From the NCBI GenBank assembly GCA_014905825.1, contig JACGCN010000030.1, positions 248,001 through 312,000 on the forward strand: a DNA stretch of 64,000 nt, read 5' to 3'. Source of the DNA: Lyophyllum atratum (lineage: Eukaryota; Basidiomycota; Agaricomycetes; Agaricales; Lyophyllaceae). Positions 21,299 through 31,059 of the stretch are shown here, piece after piece; the stretch's first letter is position 1, and each line of letters begins with the position of its first letter. Made by a program: the position numbers and the translations under genes. The notes beneath the pieces were generated by a model. That model was not told the DNA's origin. It worked only from the letters and a program-made list of their open reading frames with translations, and did not search any database.

Positions 21299-23117
21299 GT
21301 ATCTGCGTCACAACCTTTGGGAGCCGCCAACCGCGCTCTCGAAGTCGGCCGCCGATTGGACCGAACAGGCTATTCCTCTACCTTCCATCCCTCTCTCCGA
21401 ACTCAACGACCCTATCGCTTCCAAAACAATCGCAGAAAACCCATCACTTTTCAAGATCGTCACCCCTATCAAGGTGGACTACTTCGAGTCCATCCTTGCT
21501 GATCATCCAAACCAACCCTTTGTGCTCTCGGTATGCCGCGGCTTGCGAGAGGGATTCTGGCCCTGGGCCGATACCCATCCTGACGTGTATCCGCACACGT
21601 TCGACGCATCGTTCGGTTCTCCAGCGGACCCTGACGAAGCTCAATTCTTACGCGACCAGCGGGACGCGGAGCTCAGTAAAGGTCGCTTCTCAGATACATT
21701 CGGCCCTAGCCTGCTACCAGGCATGTACTGCATGCCCATTCACGCAATCCCCAAACCGTACACGGACACCTTTCGTATGATCACCGACCAGTCGGCTGGA
21801 GAATTCTCACTGAACTCCATGATCCATCGCGAGGATATCTCCGGCTACTCGCTGGATGACATGTCACTGCTCGGCAACATGCTACTGTTCCTTCGGGAAT
21901 CTATTGGCCCTGAAGATAACCTCATCCTCTTCAAATCAGACGTCGCCGAGGCCTATCGACACATGCCCATGTCGTCCCACTGGGTCCTGAAACAGGCGAA
22001 CATGATCGATGGTCTTTATTACCTCGACCGTTGCAACGCTTTCGGTGGGAGGGCCGCTCAGGCCATTTGGATATCATTCATGTCCCTCGTCGTCTGGATC
22101 GCCAAGTACATCAGAAATATCCCGCTCCTTCTCTGCTACTCCGACGACGCTTTCGGACCGAATTCCTCTGGGGACTACACCTTTTACCCGCCATTTAAGA
22201 AGTCGCTCCCCACCAATCAAACCAAACTCCTCATGCTACTCGACGACCTTGGCGTACCGCATAGCGAGAGGAAGCAAATCTCGGGCGCGCCGCTCGTCAT
22301 TATCGGTATCGAAGTCGATCCCAACCTCATGACTCTAACGCTGCCCACGGCTAGCAGGATCGACCTCATCTCCAAGATCAATCGGTTCTGCATGGGAAGC
22401 AAGAGCACCGGTAACGCTAAGTTCCCCCTCCGCGAGTGGCAGGCGCTTGGCGGACACCTCAACTGGGCCTTCAACGTCTTTCCCCTCCTACGGCCGTGCA
22501 CCAGCGTGCTTTACGTGAAGATCGCGGGCAAAGACTCGCCTAACGCTCGCATCTGGGTCAATACCGATGTTCGCGAGGAACTCCTGTGGGCCCGCGACCA
22601 TCTCACTCGCGCCTCGGGCGTGTACCTCGTTCGTTCTTTAGACTGGGCCGCTCCGTCTGCTGATGCCATCCTTTATTGTGATGCATCCCTCTCAGGATGC
22701 GGGTGGTACAATCCGTCCAACCATACCGGGTTCTACTGCTCTATCCCTGCTAAGGCTCCCAAAGACCTAATCTTCTTCTATGAAGCGCTTTGCGTCGTCT
22801 TCGCATTGTATCACACTGATAGCATATACTTGCCACAACCGGCGAAGATCATCATTTTCACGGATAATCACAACACCGTCGACATCTTCTCCTCACTCCA
22901 CGCCTTGCCCCAATACAACCGCCTCCTTCGCGTCTCGTGCGACTTCCTTATTCGTACAGAGCACCAGCTTAGGGTGCTGCATGTCCCGGGGAAAGAGAAC
23001 GGCATCGCTGATGCGTTGTCGCGAAACCATTTCCAGCTCGCACAACAGCTGGATCCGCTCCTCGTGCTTAACGAGTTTACACCCCCCGAGAGGTTACTGG
23101 GGGCATTGTTATTATGA
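21240..23117 (+). CDS. Ngaro reverse transcriptase-RNase H
   Basis: DIRS/Ngaro-type RT. Fingers and palm motifs include FRMITDQSAGEFSLN, FKSDVAEAYRHMPM and the catalytic CYSDDAFG (about 22137). The RNase H domain has DASLSGCGWYN, FTDNHNTVDIF and the terminal GIADALSRN. No DNA-methyltransferase domain is present, which agrees with Ngaro rather than DIRS1-like elements. The frame has no ATG before the RT core and overlaps the end of ORF1, so it is probably reached by +1 frameshifting or re-initiation; the start given is only the approximate beginning of RT-specific sequence. Its TGA overlaps the ATG of the recombinase ORF (ATGA at 23114-23117). Confidence 0.88.
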   Translation, partial: RSTGLQSVSRREAERIGRPKYLRHNLWEPPTALSKSAADWTEQAIPLPSIPLSELNDPIASKTIAENPSLFKIVTPIKVDYFESILADHPNQPFVLSVCRGLREGFWPWADTHPDVYPHTFDASFGSPADPDEAQFLRDQRDAELSKGRFSDTFGPSLLPGMYCMPIHAIPKPYTDTFRMITDQSAGEFSLNSMIHREDISGYSLDDMSLLGNMLLFLRESIGPEDNLILFKSDVAEAYRHMPMSSHWVLKQANMIDGLYYLDRCNAFGGRAAQAIWISFMSLVVWIAKYIRNIPLLLCYSDDAFGPNSSGDYTFYPPFKKSLPTNQTKLLMLLDDLGVPHSERKQISGAPLVIIGIEVDPNLMTLTLPTASRIDLISKINRFCMGSKSTGNAKFPLREWQALGGHLNWAFNVFPLLRPCTSVLYVKIAGKDSPNARIWVNTDVREELLWARDHLTRASGVYLVRSLDWAAPSADAILYCDASLSGCGWYNPSNHTGFYCSIPAKAPKDLIFFYEALCVVFALYHTDSIYLPQPAKIIIFTDNHNTVDIFSSLHALPQYNRLLRVSCDFLIRTEHQLRVLHVPGKENGIADALSRNHFQLAQQLDPLLVLNEFTPPERLLGALLL

Positions 23118-24124
23118 ACCTTACCCCCGTGCGGTGCAGACAACCTGACCGTCCTGTCTGGTCTCGCGAGCGTCTCATTCGGACGCGGGCTATCGCCCTC
23201 GGTCAAGCTATTGATTCCACCACTGAAAACAACTACAACTCTGCTCTTAACTCTTATCTAGAATTCGTTCGCCAACATGACTTCCCTATCGAACCCACCG
23301 CCGACACCTTGAGCCTCTACGCCGGCTACATGTGTTTCCAAATTCGCCCAACTTCCGTCAACTCATACCTCTCGGGCATCTGCAACCTCCTCGAAGCCTA
23401 TTTCCCCAACGTCCGAGAATTTCGCAACGCACCCATCGTCCACCGTACCATCAAAGGCTGCAAACGCTGGCGGGGGACACCTGTTAATCGTAAGGAGGCT
23501 TTAACCATCGAGGATCTCGACTTCGTCGCTGAGCACTATGCATCATCTTCGGCGCACGACGACCTCCTTTTCTGCGCCCAATTATTTACCGGGTTCTTCG
23601 CGCTGATGCGTCTGGGCGAGCTTACCTACCCCGACAATCATGCCCTTCGTAACCCGCGCAAGGTCACTCGGCGAAACACCGTCATCTTAACCATCGACGA
23701 TTACAAATTCTTTCTTCCCTCTCACAAGGCCGACACCATGTTCGAGGGGAACACCATCATCGTCCCAAGAAAGAACGCTCGCCACGACCCTCACTCCGCA
23801 TTCCTAGCCTACCTATCCAGTCGCGATCGTCTTTTCCCTTATAGCTCTCCCCTCTGGCTTAGGGCCGACGGGACCATCCCTACACGCAAATTTTTTATCA
23901 ACCGGCTTCGTCAATTCTTCGACGCCAACTTCGCGGGGCAATCTATGCGGGCTGGTGGCACCACCACCCTTGCATCCAGTGGAGTCGCGCCGTCCGTCAT
24001 CAAGGGGATCGGCCATTGGTCCTCGGCATCTTTCGAGATTTATATTCGTAAACACCCCGTCCTGCTCCAGGCTATATTATACGGGTGCTCCCTCCATGAC
24101 CCCTTCTACGCCCATCCTACCTGA
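23114..24124 (+). CDS. Ngaro tyrosine recombinase
   Basis: 336-codon ORF whose ATG overlaps the RT stop. An N-terminal SAM-like core-binding domain (TENNYNSALNSYLEFV) is followed by a catalytic domain. It has the first Arg in ALMRLGEL, the box-II Arg in QSMRAGG (the usual His of HxxR is Ser here), the late His-Trp in GHWSS and the nucleophilic Tyr in FEIYIRKHP. The enzyme would join the circular cDNA to the target without endonuclease or DDE integrase. Fungal YR retroelements often vary at the box-II His, so activity is still plausible. Confidence 0.9.
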   Translation: MNLTPVRCRQPDRPVWSRERLIRTRAIALGQAIDSTTENNYNSALNSYLEFVRQHDFPIEPTADTLSLYAGYMCFQIRPTSVNSYLSGICNLLEAYFPNVREFRNAPIVHRTIKGCKRWRGTPVNRKEALTIEDLDFVAEHYASSSAHDDLLFCAQLFTGFFALMRLGELTYPDNHALRNPRKVTRRNTVILTIDDYKFFLPSHKADTMFEGNTIIVPRKNARHDPHSAFLAYLSSRDRLFPYSSPLWLRADGTIPTRKFFINRLRQFFDANFAGQSMRAGGTTTLASSGVAPSVIKGIGHWSSASFEIYIRKHPVLLQAILYGCSLHDPFYAHPT

Positions 24125-24392
24125 ACACTTTCCTATTCTCATCTACCTCCCTCCCTCCCTCGGCCGCCATCGCTTAAAGCCTACTCCCTTTTTTTATGGC
24201 CCTTCTCGCTCGCACTCGGACCCAGCTACGTACTCCTCTATTAAATATCTTTGAACAATGTCCCCTTCCTGAACATTGCGGGCTGGTGCTGCCACCGCCC
24301 GTCTGAACTTTACCTACCTACTTATTATTCTTACCGCGATTTATATTTTCCCATCGCTCCTCACATCGTACCTCATCTCTATATTAGGTTTT

Positions 24393-24531
24393 TAGCACTA
24401 CCACGATACGAAAATGGATACGATCGGTTTTTCGGCTTTCCGGCTGGCTCGTTTGCCGCCGGGACAGCTGACCGATTTATTGCTATTCCTTTTTCAAGTC
24501 CGATAACTGAGGACCCAAGCCAAGGCATTGG
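24393..24531 (+). repeat. Ngaro split direct repeat B1
   Basis: 139 bp, the same as B2 (24961-25099) as far as I can read. It directly abuts A2 at 24531/24532, reproducing the B-A junction of a circularised element. Confidence 0.92.
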
Positions 24532-24855
24532 TCGGTGTTTAAATTTTTATTTACGCTAGTCCAATGTCGCCAAAATGGGTGCCCCGGTGACACGGCGCGT
24601 TTCAAACAGTCGCATACGAAACGTCGCGCGTTTCGAGACTGTTCGGCGGCGGTCTCATTGACCACGCGTGGGGATGTTACGAATACGAGACCGTACCCAC
24701 CTAGAAGAGGGGCAAGGCAATTGAGACTTCCCCCAGGGATTCTCTTATTGACTTTCCTTCTCTAGGTAAGACGGTTCTCTCTTTATCCCGAGGGATTTTT
24801 CGTATTGACGCCTTCGCTTAGCGCGTTCACTTAGGGCACCGATTATTTTTCGTGT
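24532..24855 (+). repeat. Ngaro split direct repeat A2
   Basis: 324 bp, near-copy of A1 (665-983), with a GACGG insertion and at least one substitution. A spacer of about 105 bp without coding potential separates it from B2. Confidence 0.92.
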
Positions 24856-24960
24856 CCCACCCACCCGCTATCCTTTTCTGCTGTGTCTTTTTTCACATCA
24901 GGTATTCGTACGCTCATTTGTTGGCTCGAGGCCACTGTGTTATTACTTTGTACGGCTCGC

Positions 24961-25099
24961 TAGCACTACCACGATACGAAAATGGATACGATCGGTTTTT
25001 CGGCTTTCCGGCTGGCTCGTTTGCCGCCGGGACAGCTGACCGATTTATTGCTATTCCTTTTTCAAGTCCGATAACTGAGGACCCAAGCCAAGGCATTGG
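24961..25099 (+). repeat. Ngaro split direct repeat B2 (right end of the element)
   Basis: 139-bp copy of B1 ending AAGGCATTGG. Host sequence begins at 25100. No direct repeat of the left flank is seen, as expected for recombinase-mediated insertion. Confidence 0.9.
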
Positions 25100-25780
25100 A
25101 CAGTGGCATTGCATCCCTCAACATAAGGCCAGTGGGCTAGTTGAGAGTGTCGCTGGCGTCGCGTCGAACCGTGGTGCTATAGAACAAACCTGTGTCAACA
25201 TCGCACTTATGCACGTCGATGAAGAATAGTTCAATTAGTATTGGAATGGGTTCAGTGACATACAGGGTTACATACCTGCATTGACCGATTTCAGTACACA
25301 GACGGCAAAGCTTGCTCAGAACTGGGAAGGAGTGTTCCTGACGAAGCTGCCCAACCTCGGGAGGTCGACAATGAACGGTAGGGTCTTTGATACCTCGGAA
25401 ACCTCGAATGTCCAGACTTTTGCAGCGAGAAACCCCAGGAATTCATGTGTGAAGCGGCGTCCAGTAAAGCAGGCGTGTAATACATATAGGTACTGACGGA
25501 CTCACTCGGCAGTACCATATTCGTACGCAGCACCAAACAGCGCTCCAGCACAAGTCAAGCTCCTCTTCGACTATCCCTACTTTCTCTCCCTGCTCGCTCC
25601 CTGCTGCGCCTGATATGTACCTGTTGCCGACAATGGACCAGTCACAAACGAAAGGGGCAAAAATGATCGAGATGAAGAAAGTCGGCAGGCCGCAGACGCG
25701 TGCTGCCGATGTTTGTTTCAGCGGTTGGTGGCAAATCATTCTTCGCGCTGACAATTTTCCTTGAAGTTGACGTTCCAGTC
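25100..25780. other. Intergenic, upstream region of F-box gene 1
   Basis: No gene recognised. From about 25500 the sequence is paralogous to 28870-29215 upstream of F-box gene 2 (for example CTCACTCGGCAGTAC and GCTCGCTCCCTGCTGCGC), showing that the duplication included the promoter region. Confidence 0.6.
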
Positions 25781-25810
25781 AACTAGACACCCACGACACG
25801 AAAATTCAAC

Positions 25811-27619
25811 ATCTTGTCTCGCCCGAGTGATCATGGATGGTACGATAATGCCACGTCGGCTTCAGATAATCGCTCAAATCCAGGATCAGGTATTCAAGGT
25901 GCCGGTAGAGCCTCCGCTTTTAGCAGTACCGCGACTCGGGAGGCTGCGTATATACGTATCCGGGAAAGAGTTGCTTCTTTCGAGGCCACTATACGTTCCT
26001 GGAACCGATATCATAACGAGCTGAGCCTCATCTCTCGCCTTCCCACGGAACTGCTCGTGACGGTGTTCAAGTACAATCTCGAGGTATATGGGCCTCTCAG
26101 ATTGAACTGGATCCGCGTCTCTCACGTTTGCTCTCATTGGCGTCGTGTTGCATTGGGATGTCCGAGTCTCTGGAGCGATATACCGTTTCATCGTCCGAGG
26201 TGGGCACAAGAAATGCTGGCCCGTTCCAAAATGGCACCTCTCACCGTCATGCTCAAATTTACCAATTCGTGGATAAGACCAGAACTACTATATGTACCAC
26301 GCAGTGAAGCCCCAGCTGTCAAAGCCACTATGATGCAGCTATCACGTATCAAGACAATCGTGCTCCATCAAGGGCAGCTCGGCCAAGAGAGTTTTATGGA
26401 GCTTATCAGCCTTCTCGACTCTCCTGCGCCGCTTTTAGAAAACCTCGATATCACCTTCAACCGCTCAGCAAACGATAACAGGCTGCCAGATCATTTATTT
26501 TCTGGGGAGGCACCACAATTGACCCACCTCTACGTTCGGGCAGGTACCTTGAACTGGCAAACCCTACTTTTTACGAATCTCAAAACCCTTGAGGTCCCTG
26601 CACCGCCTTTTGGAGGCGTTGTACTACCTGGTACGCTTGAGTCGCCCCCCGAACACGTCATCTCCGCCCTTTCCAATATGCCATTCCTTGAATCTTTGAA
26701 ATTTGGTTTCAATATCGCTCCGATGGGGGGCACCTCAACCCCTTGCACATTCATCGTTGACCTCCCGCGACTCGCCAACCTCGAAATAGCATCTGACCTT
26801 CCCACATGTGTTTTCTTGCTAAATCATATCACCTACCCCACGACTACTCATGTAAGGGTCAGGTGTAACGTCAATGTCGCGGAGGAGCGTCGCACCACTA
26901 GTGTTTCTTTGGCCCAGGGGCTGGCCAATGATCTGATAGAAAGGGCGCAAAAACCAGTCCACTGCCTCGATGTATATCCGGGCACGATCACCGTTGGGAC
27001 ATCCCATGGCACTATCCGAAACGCAACTCAGATAAGCGAATGTCAATTGCTACTTTCACTCTATCTTGGCTTCTTGGAGCGTTCCGATGTCGAGATCATG
27101 ACGGACATGATTCAAGGACTTGCAACATTGGAATATACAGAGACGCTGACTGTCCAGGATGCCTCTTTTCCTGAAGCAAGCTGGAAACACTTCTTTGGTG
27201 CTTTCACTCGGCTCGAGAAGCTCCGCGTCGCGTCTGATGACTCCACTGGTTTTCTCAAGGCATTTTCTGACAGCTCCTTGGCTATGCCTGGCCAATCTGA
27301 TCATGCTGCTCATTTCGCATTCGAGGCTTTACGAGAACTGATCCTCTCCGATTGGGCCTTCAATGAGGACTTGATTTATCCTGAAGATGGGCTCAGGAAG
27401 AGCTATGTCGATATCTTAACGGACTGTCTGAAGGCAAGGCAGGAGGCAGGGTCAGTCCTCCAGAAGCTGGTCCTTCAAGATTGCTCCCATGTTGAGCAAA
27501 ACAAGGTCGTTGCATTGCGCAAAGTTGTGAAGAACCTTGTGTGGGATGGGGACCCCCGCTTTACTACGGATGACGAGGATGATTATGATTCTGACCTCGA
27601 TAATGGATACTACTATTGA
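25811..27619 (+). CDS. F-box protein 1
   Basis: About 600 codons. The N-terminus is Ser/Asn-rich, then a helix (AAYIRIRERVASFEATIRSW) leads into an F-box (LSLISRLPTELLVTVF ... WIRVSHVCSHWRRVALGCP ... LW), the Skp1-binding module of SCF ubiquitin ligases. About 450 residues follow with a loose Leu-rich pattern, as in basidiomycete F-box/LRR-like proteins, and a strongly acidic Asp/Glu tail. Substrate unknown. No in-frame ATG precedes the F-box and an in-frame TAG lies about 27 bp upstream of 25811, so the true start is probably on an unrecognised upstream exon, or the 5' end is damaged. Tandem paralogue of 29200-31059. Confidence 0.75.
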   Translation: MLSRPSDHGWYDNATSASDNRSNPGSGIQGAGRASAFSSTATREAAYIRIRERVASFEATIRSWNRYHNELSLISRLPTELLVTVFKYNLEVYGPLRLNWIRVSHVCSHWRRVALGCPSLWSDIPFHRPRWAQEMLARSKMAPLTVMLKFTNSWIRPELLYVPRSEAPAVKATMMQLSRIKTIVLHQGQLGQESFMELISLLDSPAPLLENLDITFNRSANDNRLPDHLFSGEAPQLTHLYVRAGTLNWQTLLFTNLKTLEVPAPPFGGVVLPGTLESPPEHVISALSNMPFLESLKFGFNIAPMGGTSTPCTFIVDLPRLANLEIASDLPTCVFLLNHITYPTTTHVRVRCNVNVAEERRTTSVSLAQGLANDLIERAQKPVHCLDVYPGTITVGTSHGTIRNATQISECQLLLSLYLGFLERSDVEIMTDMIQGLATLEYTETLTVQDASFPEASWKHFFGAFTRLEKLRVASDDSTGFLKAFSDSSLAMPGQSDHAAHFAFEALRELILSDWAFNEDLIYPEDGLRKSYVDILTDCLKARQEAGSVLQKLVLQDCSHVEQNKVVALRKVVKNLVWDGDPRFTTDDEDDYDSDLDNGYYY

Positions 27620-27929
27620 TTTCCGTGGTGTGCATATGTAGAAGCCTATTGAAGCGGCCTATTCTACTTACCTGATCCTACATACCATTGACCTTGCTCG
27701 GAAATACGGCCTATAACGATATCTTCAAAAGAAAGTAACAACATGTTCAAGGGAGAGAGAGACAGAAGGTAATTCTGACAGGAAGCAGGTCAGACGACGC
27801 GACGCGTTGTGCAAGTGGCAGACGTGGCTGCTGTTCAAATTCTCGGTTTCATAGTAAAGGTTAACGTCGTCACGAGTAGAGTCTCGTCTCTGAACTTCCG
27901 TCACGGCTCGTCGCAATGAACTTGAGTAG

Positions 27930-28290
27930 ACGGTTATGGAGGACAGAACCTGGGCGAGGCGCGGGAGCATTCCGTGGATCCGTATATCCCACGTGTCTTC
28001 GCGTTGGCGCCGCGTTGCATCGAAAGTTGAAACACACCGCTCAGCGTCGAATTTGGGCCATAGAAATGTTGTGCTCGTTTCTGAGGCACCTCCTTTGATC
28101 ATTGCCGTTGCATCGATACGTAATACCTCCCTATCCGCGCCGGGATTCTTGACGTTCAGCCACTAATCTAGTGTGAGATCGCGGCATGCCAGTGCACAGA
28201 TCAAGAGCGCGACCGTCACGTCCACCTTGGAGTTATTAAATTCGCTGCATGAGCACCGCACTGATAAACTCGATGAAGGTTTGGCTCGCC
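27930..28290 (+). pseudogene. Decayed F-box gene fragment
   Basis: The frame near 27970-28020 reads WIRISHVSSRWRRVA, matching the F-box segment of both neighbours. Further on, IKSATVTSTLELLNSLHEHR resembles the region after it (SRIKTIVLHQGQ ... ELISLL). The two parts need frame changes and lack the rest of the gene. It is a third, degenerate copy between the two full-length paralogues. Confidence 0.6.
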
Positions 28291-28870
28291 GTGATGTGCC
28301 CCGCCCGCCATCCTGCTGCGGCCTACACATATGCTTACATACCGTATTCCGATTATCCTTGACTCATGTGCTAAGATCGACGGCAGCCTGCCTATCTTTT
28401 CGAGCCTTCTTCATTCCAAGAGAATATACATGTACTGGGTTGTAAGTCTGAGAGAAGTAATGCCAAGAGATGCAGAGGACTCACAAGCAGACTTGAACGA
28501 GATTGATCATGGGACAGCCATAACTGACGTTGCCAGGACATTTATTCGCACCTGTCAAGGGCGAAGGGTTCGTTTCCTGCGACCTAGATCCCATAGAGAT
28601 GTTCGGCGGTGTGTCGCCTGAATAATGGATTATCTGACTCTGAGGTTGCGAGGAAGGGACTCATACCCAGTGTTGCACGTCCAAAAGCAAGATCTGAGGT
28701 ATTCGTAGCGAAGGTCTTGGAGAGAGTTCTTCCCGGATTATCCCAGAAACCTCAGGTGATGTCTCTATAGGCTTAGCATCTGCAGCGACATAGTCTGAGA
28801 TTTCAAACGTGAGCGATATCGGAAGAAAACAAGCGCCGGTAACAGGACCTGCCGCCAGAACGCAGAAAGG
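28291..28870. other. Intergenic, nothing recognised
   Basis: No domain, repeat or RNA gene seen between the F-box remnant and the duplicated upstream region of F-box gene 2. Confidence 0.4.
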
Positions 28871-29199
28871 ATAAGCTCACTCGGCAGTACTATGCTCGCA
28901 TGCGCACCGCGCACCATGAGCTGCTGATGATGCGCAACTCTCTAGCCCAGAACAAGCTCGTCTCCGACTAACCCAACCTTCTTCCCCGTGCTTGCTCCCT
29001 GCTGCGCATTGATACGTGCACCAATTGACTAAGGGCCAAGAAAGATCCGGATGAGAATAACCAGTGAAAGCCAGTGAAAGATGAACGGATTGAATGGGCA
29101 TGCGATAGGGACTGGCGCCGTCGCGTGACAGATGTTTGCTTCGGGGGTTGGTCACAAACCATTTTGCCACTTGCGTTCAACAATCACTGGCAATCGGAC

Positions 29200-31059
29200 C
29201 CCACGACACTAAAATCCAACATCTTGTCTCGCCCGAGTGACTATGTATGGTACGATAATGCCACATCGGCTTCGGATAATCGCTCAAATTCAGACTCAGG
29301 TATTCAAGGTGCCGGCAGAGCCTCCGCTTTTAGCAGTACCGCGACTCGGGAGGCTACATATCTACGTATCCAAGAAGGAATTGCTTCTTCCAAAGCTGTT
29401 ATACGTTCCTGGAAACAATACCACAACGAACTGAGCCTCATCTCTCGCCTTCCGCCAGAACTCCTCGTGACTGTGTTCAAGTACGATCTCGGGGTATATG
29501 GGCCTTTCAGATTGAACTGGATCCGCGTCTCTCACGTTTGCTCCCATTGGCGTCGTCTTGCGTTGGGATGTCCGAGCCTCTGGAGCGATATACCGTTTCA
29601 TCGTCCGAGGTGGGCACAGGAAATGCTGGCGCGTTCCAAAATGGCACCTCTCACTGTCATGCTTACATTTACCAATTCGTGGATGGACCTAGAACTACTA
29701 CATGTATCATGCAGTGAAGCCCCAGCTGTCAAGGCCACTATGAGCCAGCTATCGCGCATCAAGAAACTCGCGCTCCATCAAGGGCAGCTCTGCCAAAAGA
29801 GCATTATGGAGCTTATCAGCCTTCTCGATTCTCCTGCGCCGCTTTTAGAAACCCTCGATATCTGCTTCGAGATCAACGGCTCCGCGAAAGATAACAGGCT
29901 GCCAGATCATCTATTTGCTGGGGATGCACCACGATTGACCCACCTCCACATTAGAACAGGTACTTTGAACTGGCGAGCCCTACCGTTTACGAACCTTAAA
30001 TCCCTTGAGGTTACTGCACCATCTTTTACGGTCGATGCACTACCTGATACATTTGGGTCGCCACCGGAACACGTCATTTCCGCCCTTTCCAACATGCCAT
30101 TCCTTGAACATTTGAAATGTGGTTCCAATATCGCTCCGACTGGGGGCACCTCCACCCCTTGCACATTCATCGTTGACCTCCCGCGACTCGCCACTCTCGA
30201 AATACAATCCGACCTTCATACGTGTATCTTTTTGCTAGATCATATCACCTACCCTGGGACTACTCATGTCATGGTTAGGTCTGCGATCGATGTCATGGGG
30301 GAACGTCGTCCCGTCAGTCTTTCTTTGGCCCAGGAGTTGGCCAATGATTTGATAAAAAGGGCGCAGAAACCAATCCGCTGCCTGGATCTTTGGCCAGCCT
30401 CCATCACTATTGAGACATGCGATGGCCCTATCCAAAACGTAGCTCAGACACACGGATGCCAATTGCTACTTCTTTTCGATTTCAACAACTCATCAGAGGA
30501 TTCCGTCGTCGAAATCATGACGGACACTATCCAAGCACTTTCAACAGTGGGACATACAGAAACGCTGACAGTTCAGGATGTCTCTTTTCCTCAAGCAAGC
30601 TGGATAAACCTCTTCGGTAGTCTCAAGAAGCTCAGGAAGCTCCGGGTCGCCTCTAATGACTCCACTGGTTTTCTCAAGGTGTTTTCGGACAGCTCCTTAG
30701 CCATGCGCAGTCAATCAGATCATGCTGCTCATTTCGCATTCGAGGCTTTACGCGAACTGATCCTCTCCGATTGGGGCTTCGATCAGGCCTTGAATTATCC
30801 TGAAGATGGGATCAGGAAGAGCTGGGTCGATATCTTAACGGACTGTCTGAAGGCAAGGCAGGAGGCAGGGTCAGTCCTCCAGAAGCTGGTCCTTCAAGAT
30901 TGCTACCATGTTGAGCAAAACAAGGTCGCTGCATTGCGCAAAATTGTGAAGAACCTTGTGTGGGATGGGGACCCCCGCTTTACTACGGATGATGAGGATG
31001 AAGGTGAAGAAGAGGACGATAATGATTCTGACTTCGAACTTGAATACTTATTTCCATAG
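29200..31059 (+). CDS. F-box protein 2
   Basis: Full-length paralogue of F-box protein 1 in the same order: Ser/Asn-rich N-terminus, helix, F-box (LSLISRLPPELLVTVF ... WIRVSHVCSHWRRLALGCP), long Leu-rich C-terminal region, acidic tail (DDEDEGEEEDDNDSD). The frame is open upstream of 29200 but has no ATG before the F-box, so the start is unresolved, as in its neighbour. The last ~200 bp (about 30790-30990) are nearly identical to 27385-27570, whereas the middle of the gene is clearly more diverged, suggesting local gene conversion. Likely an SCF substrate receptor; substrate unknown. Confidence 0.75.
   Translation, partial: PTTLKSNILSRPSDYVWYDNATSASDNRSNSDSGIQGAGRASAFSSTATREATYLRIQEGIASSKAVIRSWKQYHNELSLISRLPPELLVTVFKYDLGVYGPFRLNWIRVSHVCSHWRRLALGCPSLWSDIPFHRPRWAQEMLARSKMAPLTVMLTFTNSWMDLELLHVSCSEAPAVKATMSQLSRIKKLALHQGQLCQKSIMELISLLDSPAPLLETLDICFEINGSAKDNRLPDHLFAGDAPRLTHLHIRTGTLNWRALPFTNLKSLEVTAPSFTVDALPDTFGSPPEHVISALSNMPFLEHLKCGSNIAPTGGTSTPCTFIVDLPRLATLEIQSDLHTCIFLLDHITYPGTTHVMVRSAIDVMGERRPVSLSLAQELANDLIKRAQKPIRCLDLWPASITIETCDGPIQNVAQTHGCQLLLLFDFNNSSEDSVVEIMTDTIQALSTVGHTETLTVQDVSFPQASWINLFGSLKKLRKLRVASNDSTGFLKVFSDSSLAMRSQSDHAAHFAFEALRELILSDWGFDQALNYPEDGIRKSWVDILTDCLKARQEAGSVLQKLVLQDCYHVEQNKVAALRKIVKNLVWDGDPRFTTDDEDEGEEEDDNDSDFELEYLFP

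Larger units (their letters stand above)
665..25099 (+). mobile_element. Ngaro-like tyrosine-recombinase retrotransposon (host of the nest)
   Basis: The element has no LTRs or terminal inverted repeats. It has split direct repeats in the order A1 (665-983), coding region, B1 (24393-24531), A2 (24532-24855), B2 (24961-25099), the architecture of Ngaro/PAT-type DIRS elements. Its genes are a Gag-like ORF with zinc fingers, reverse transcriptase plus RNase H, and a tyrosine recombinase. Such elements integrate a circular intermediate by recombination and make no target-site duplication; none is seen here. Gypsy-2 and its own inserts account for 2021-20799 plus one copy of GCCAG, leaving an element of about 5.7 kb. 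A1/A2 differ by one 5-nt indel and at least one substitution, and B1/B2 look identical, so the insertion is young. Confidence 0.9.

Noticed and set aside
24393..24531. B1/B2 repeats as solo LTRs
   Set aside because: They do not have TG...CA ends or target duplications and fit the split-repeat structure of the YR element.
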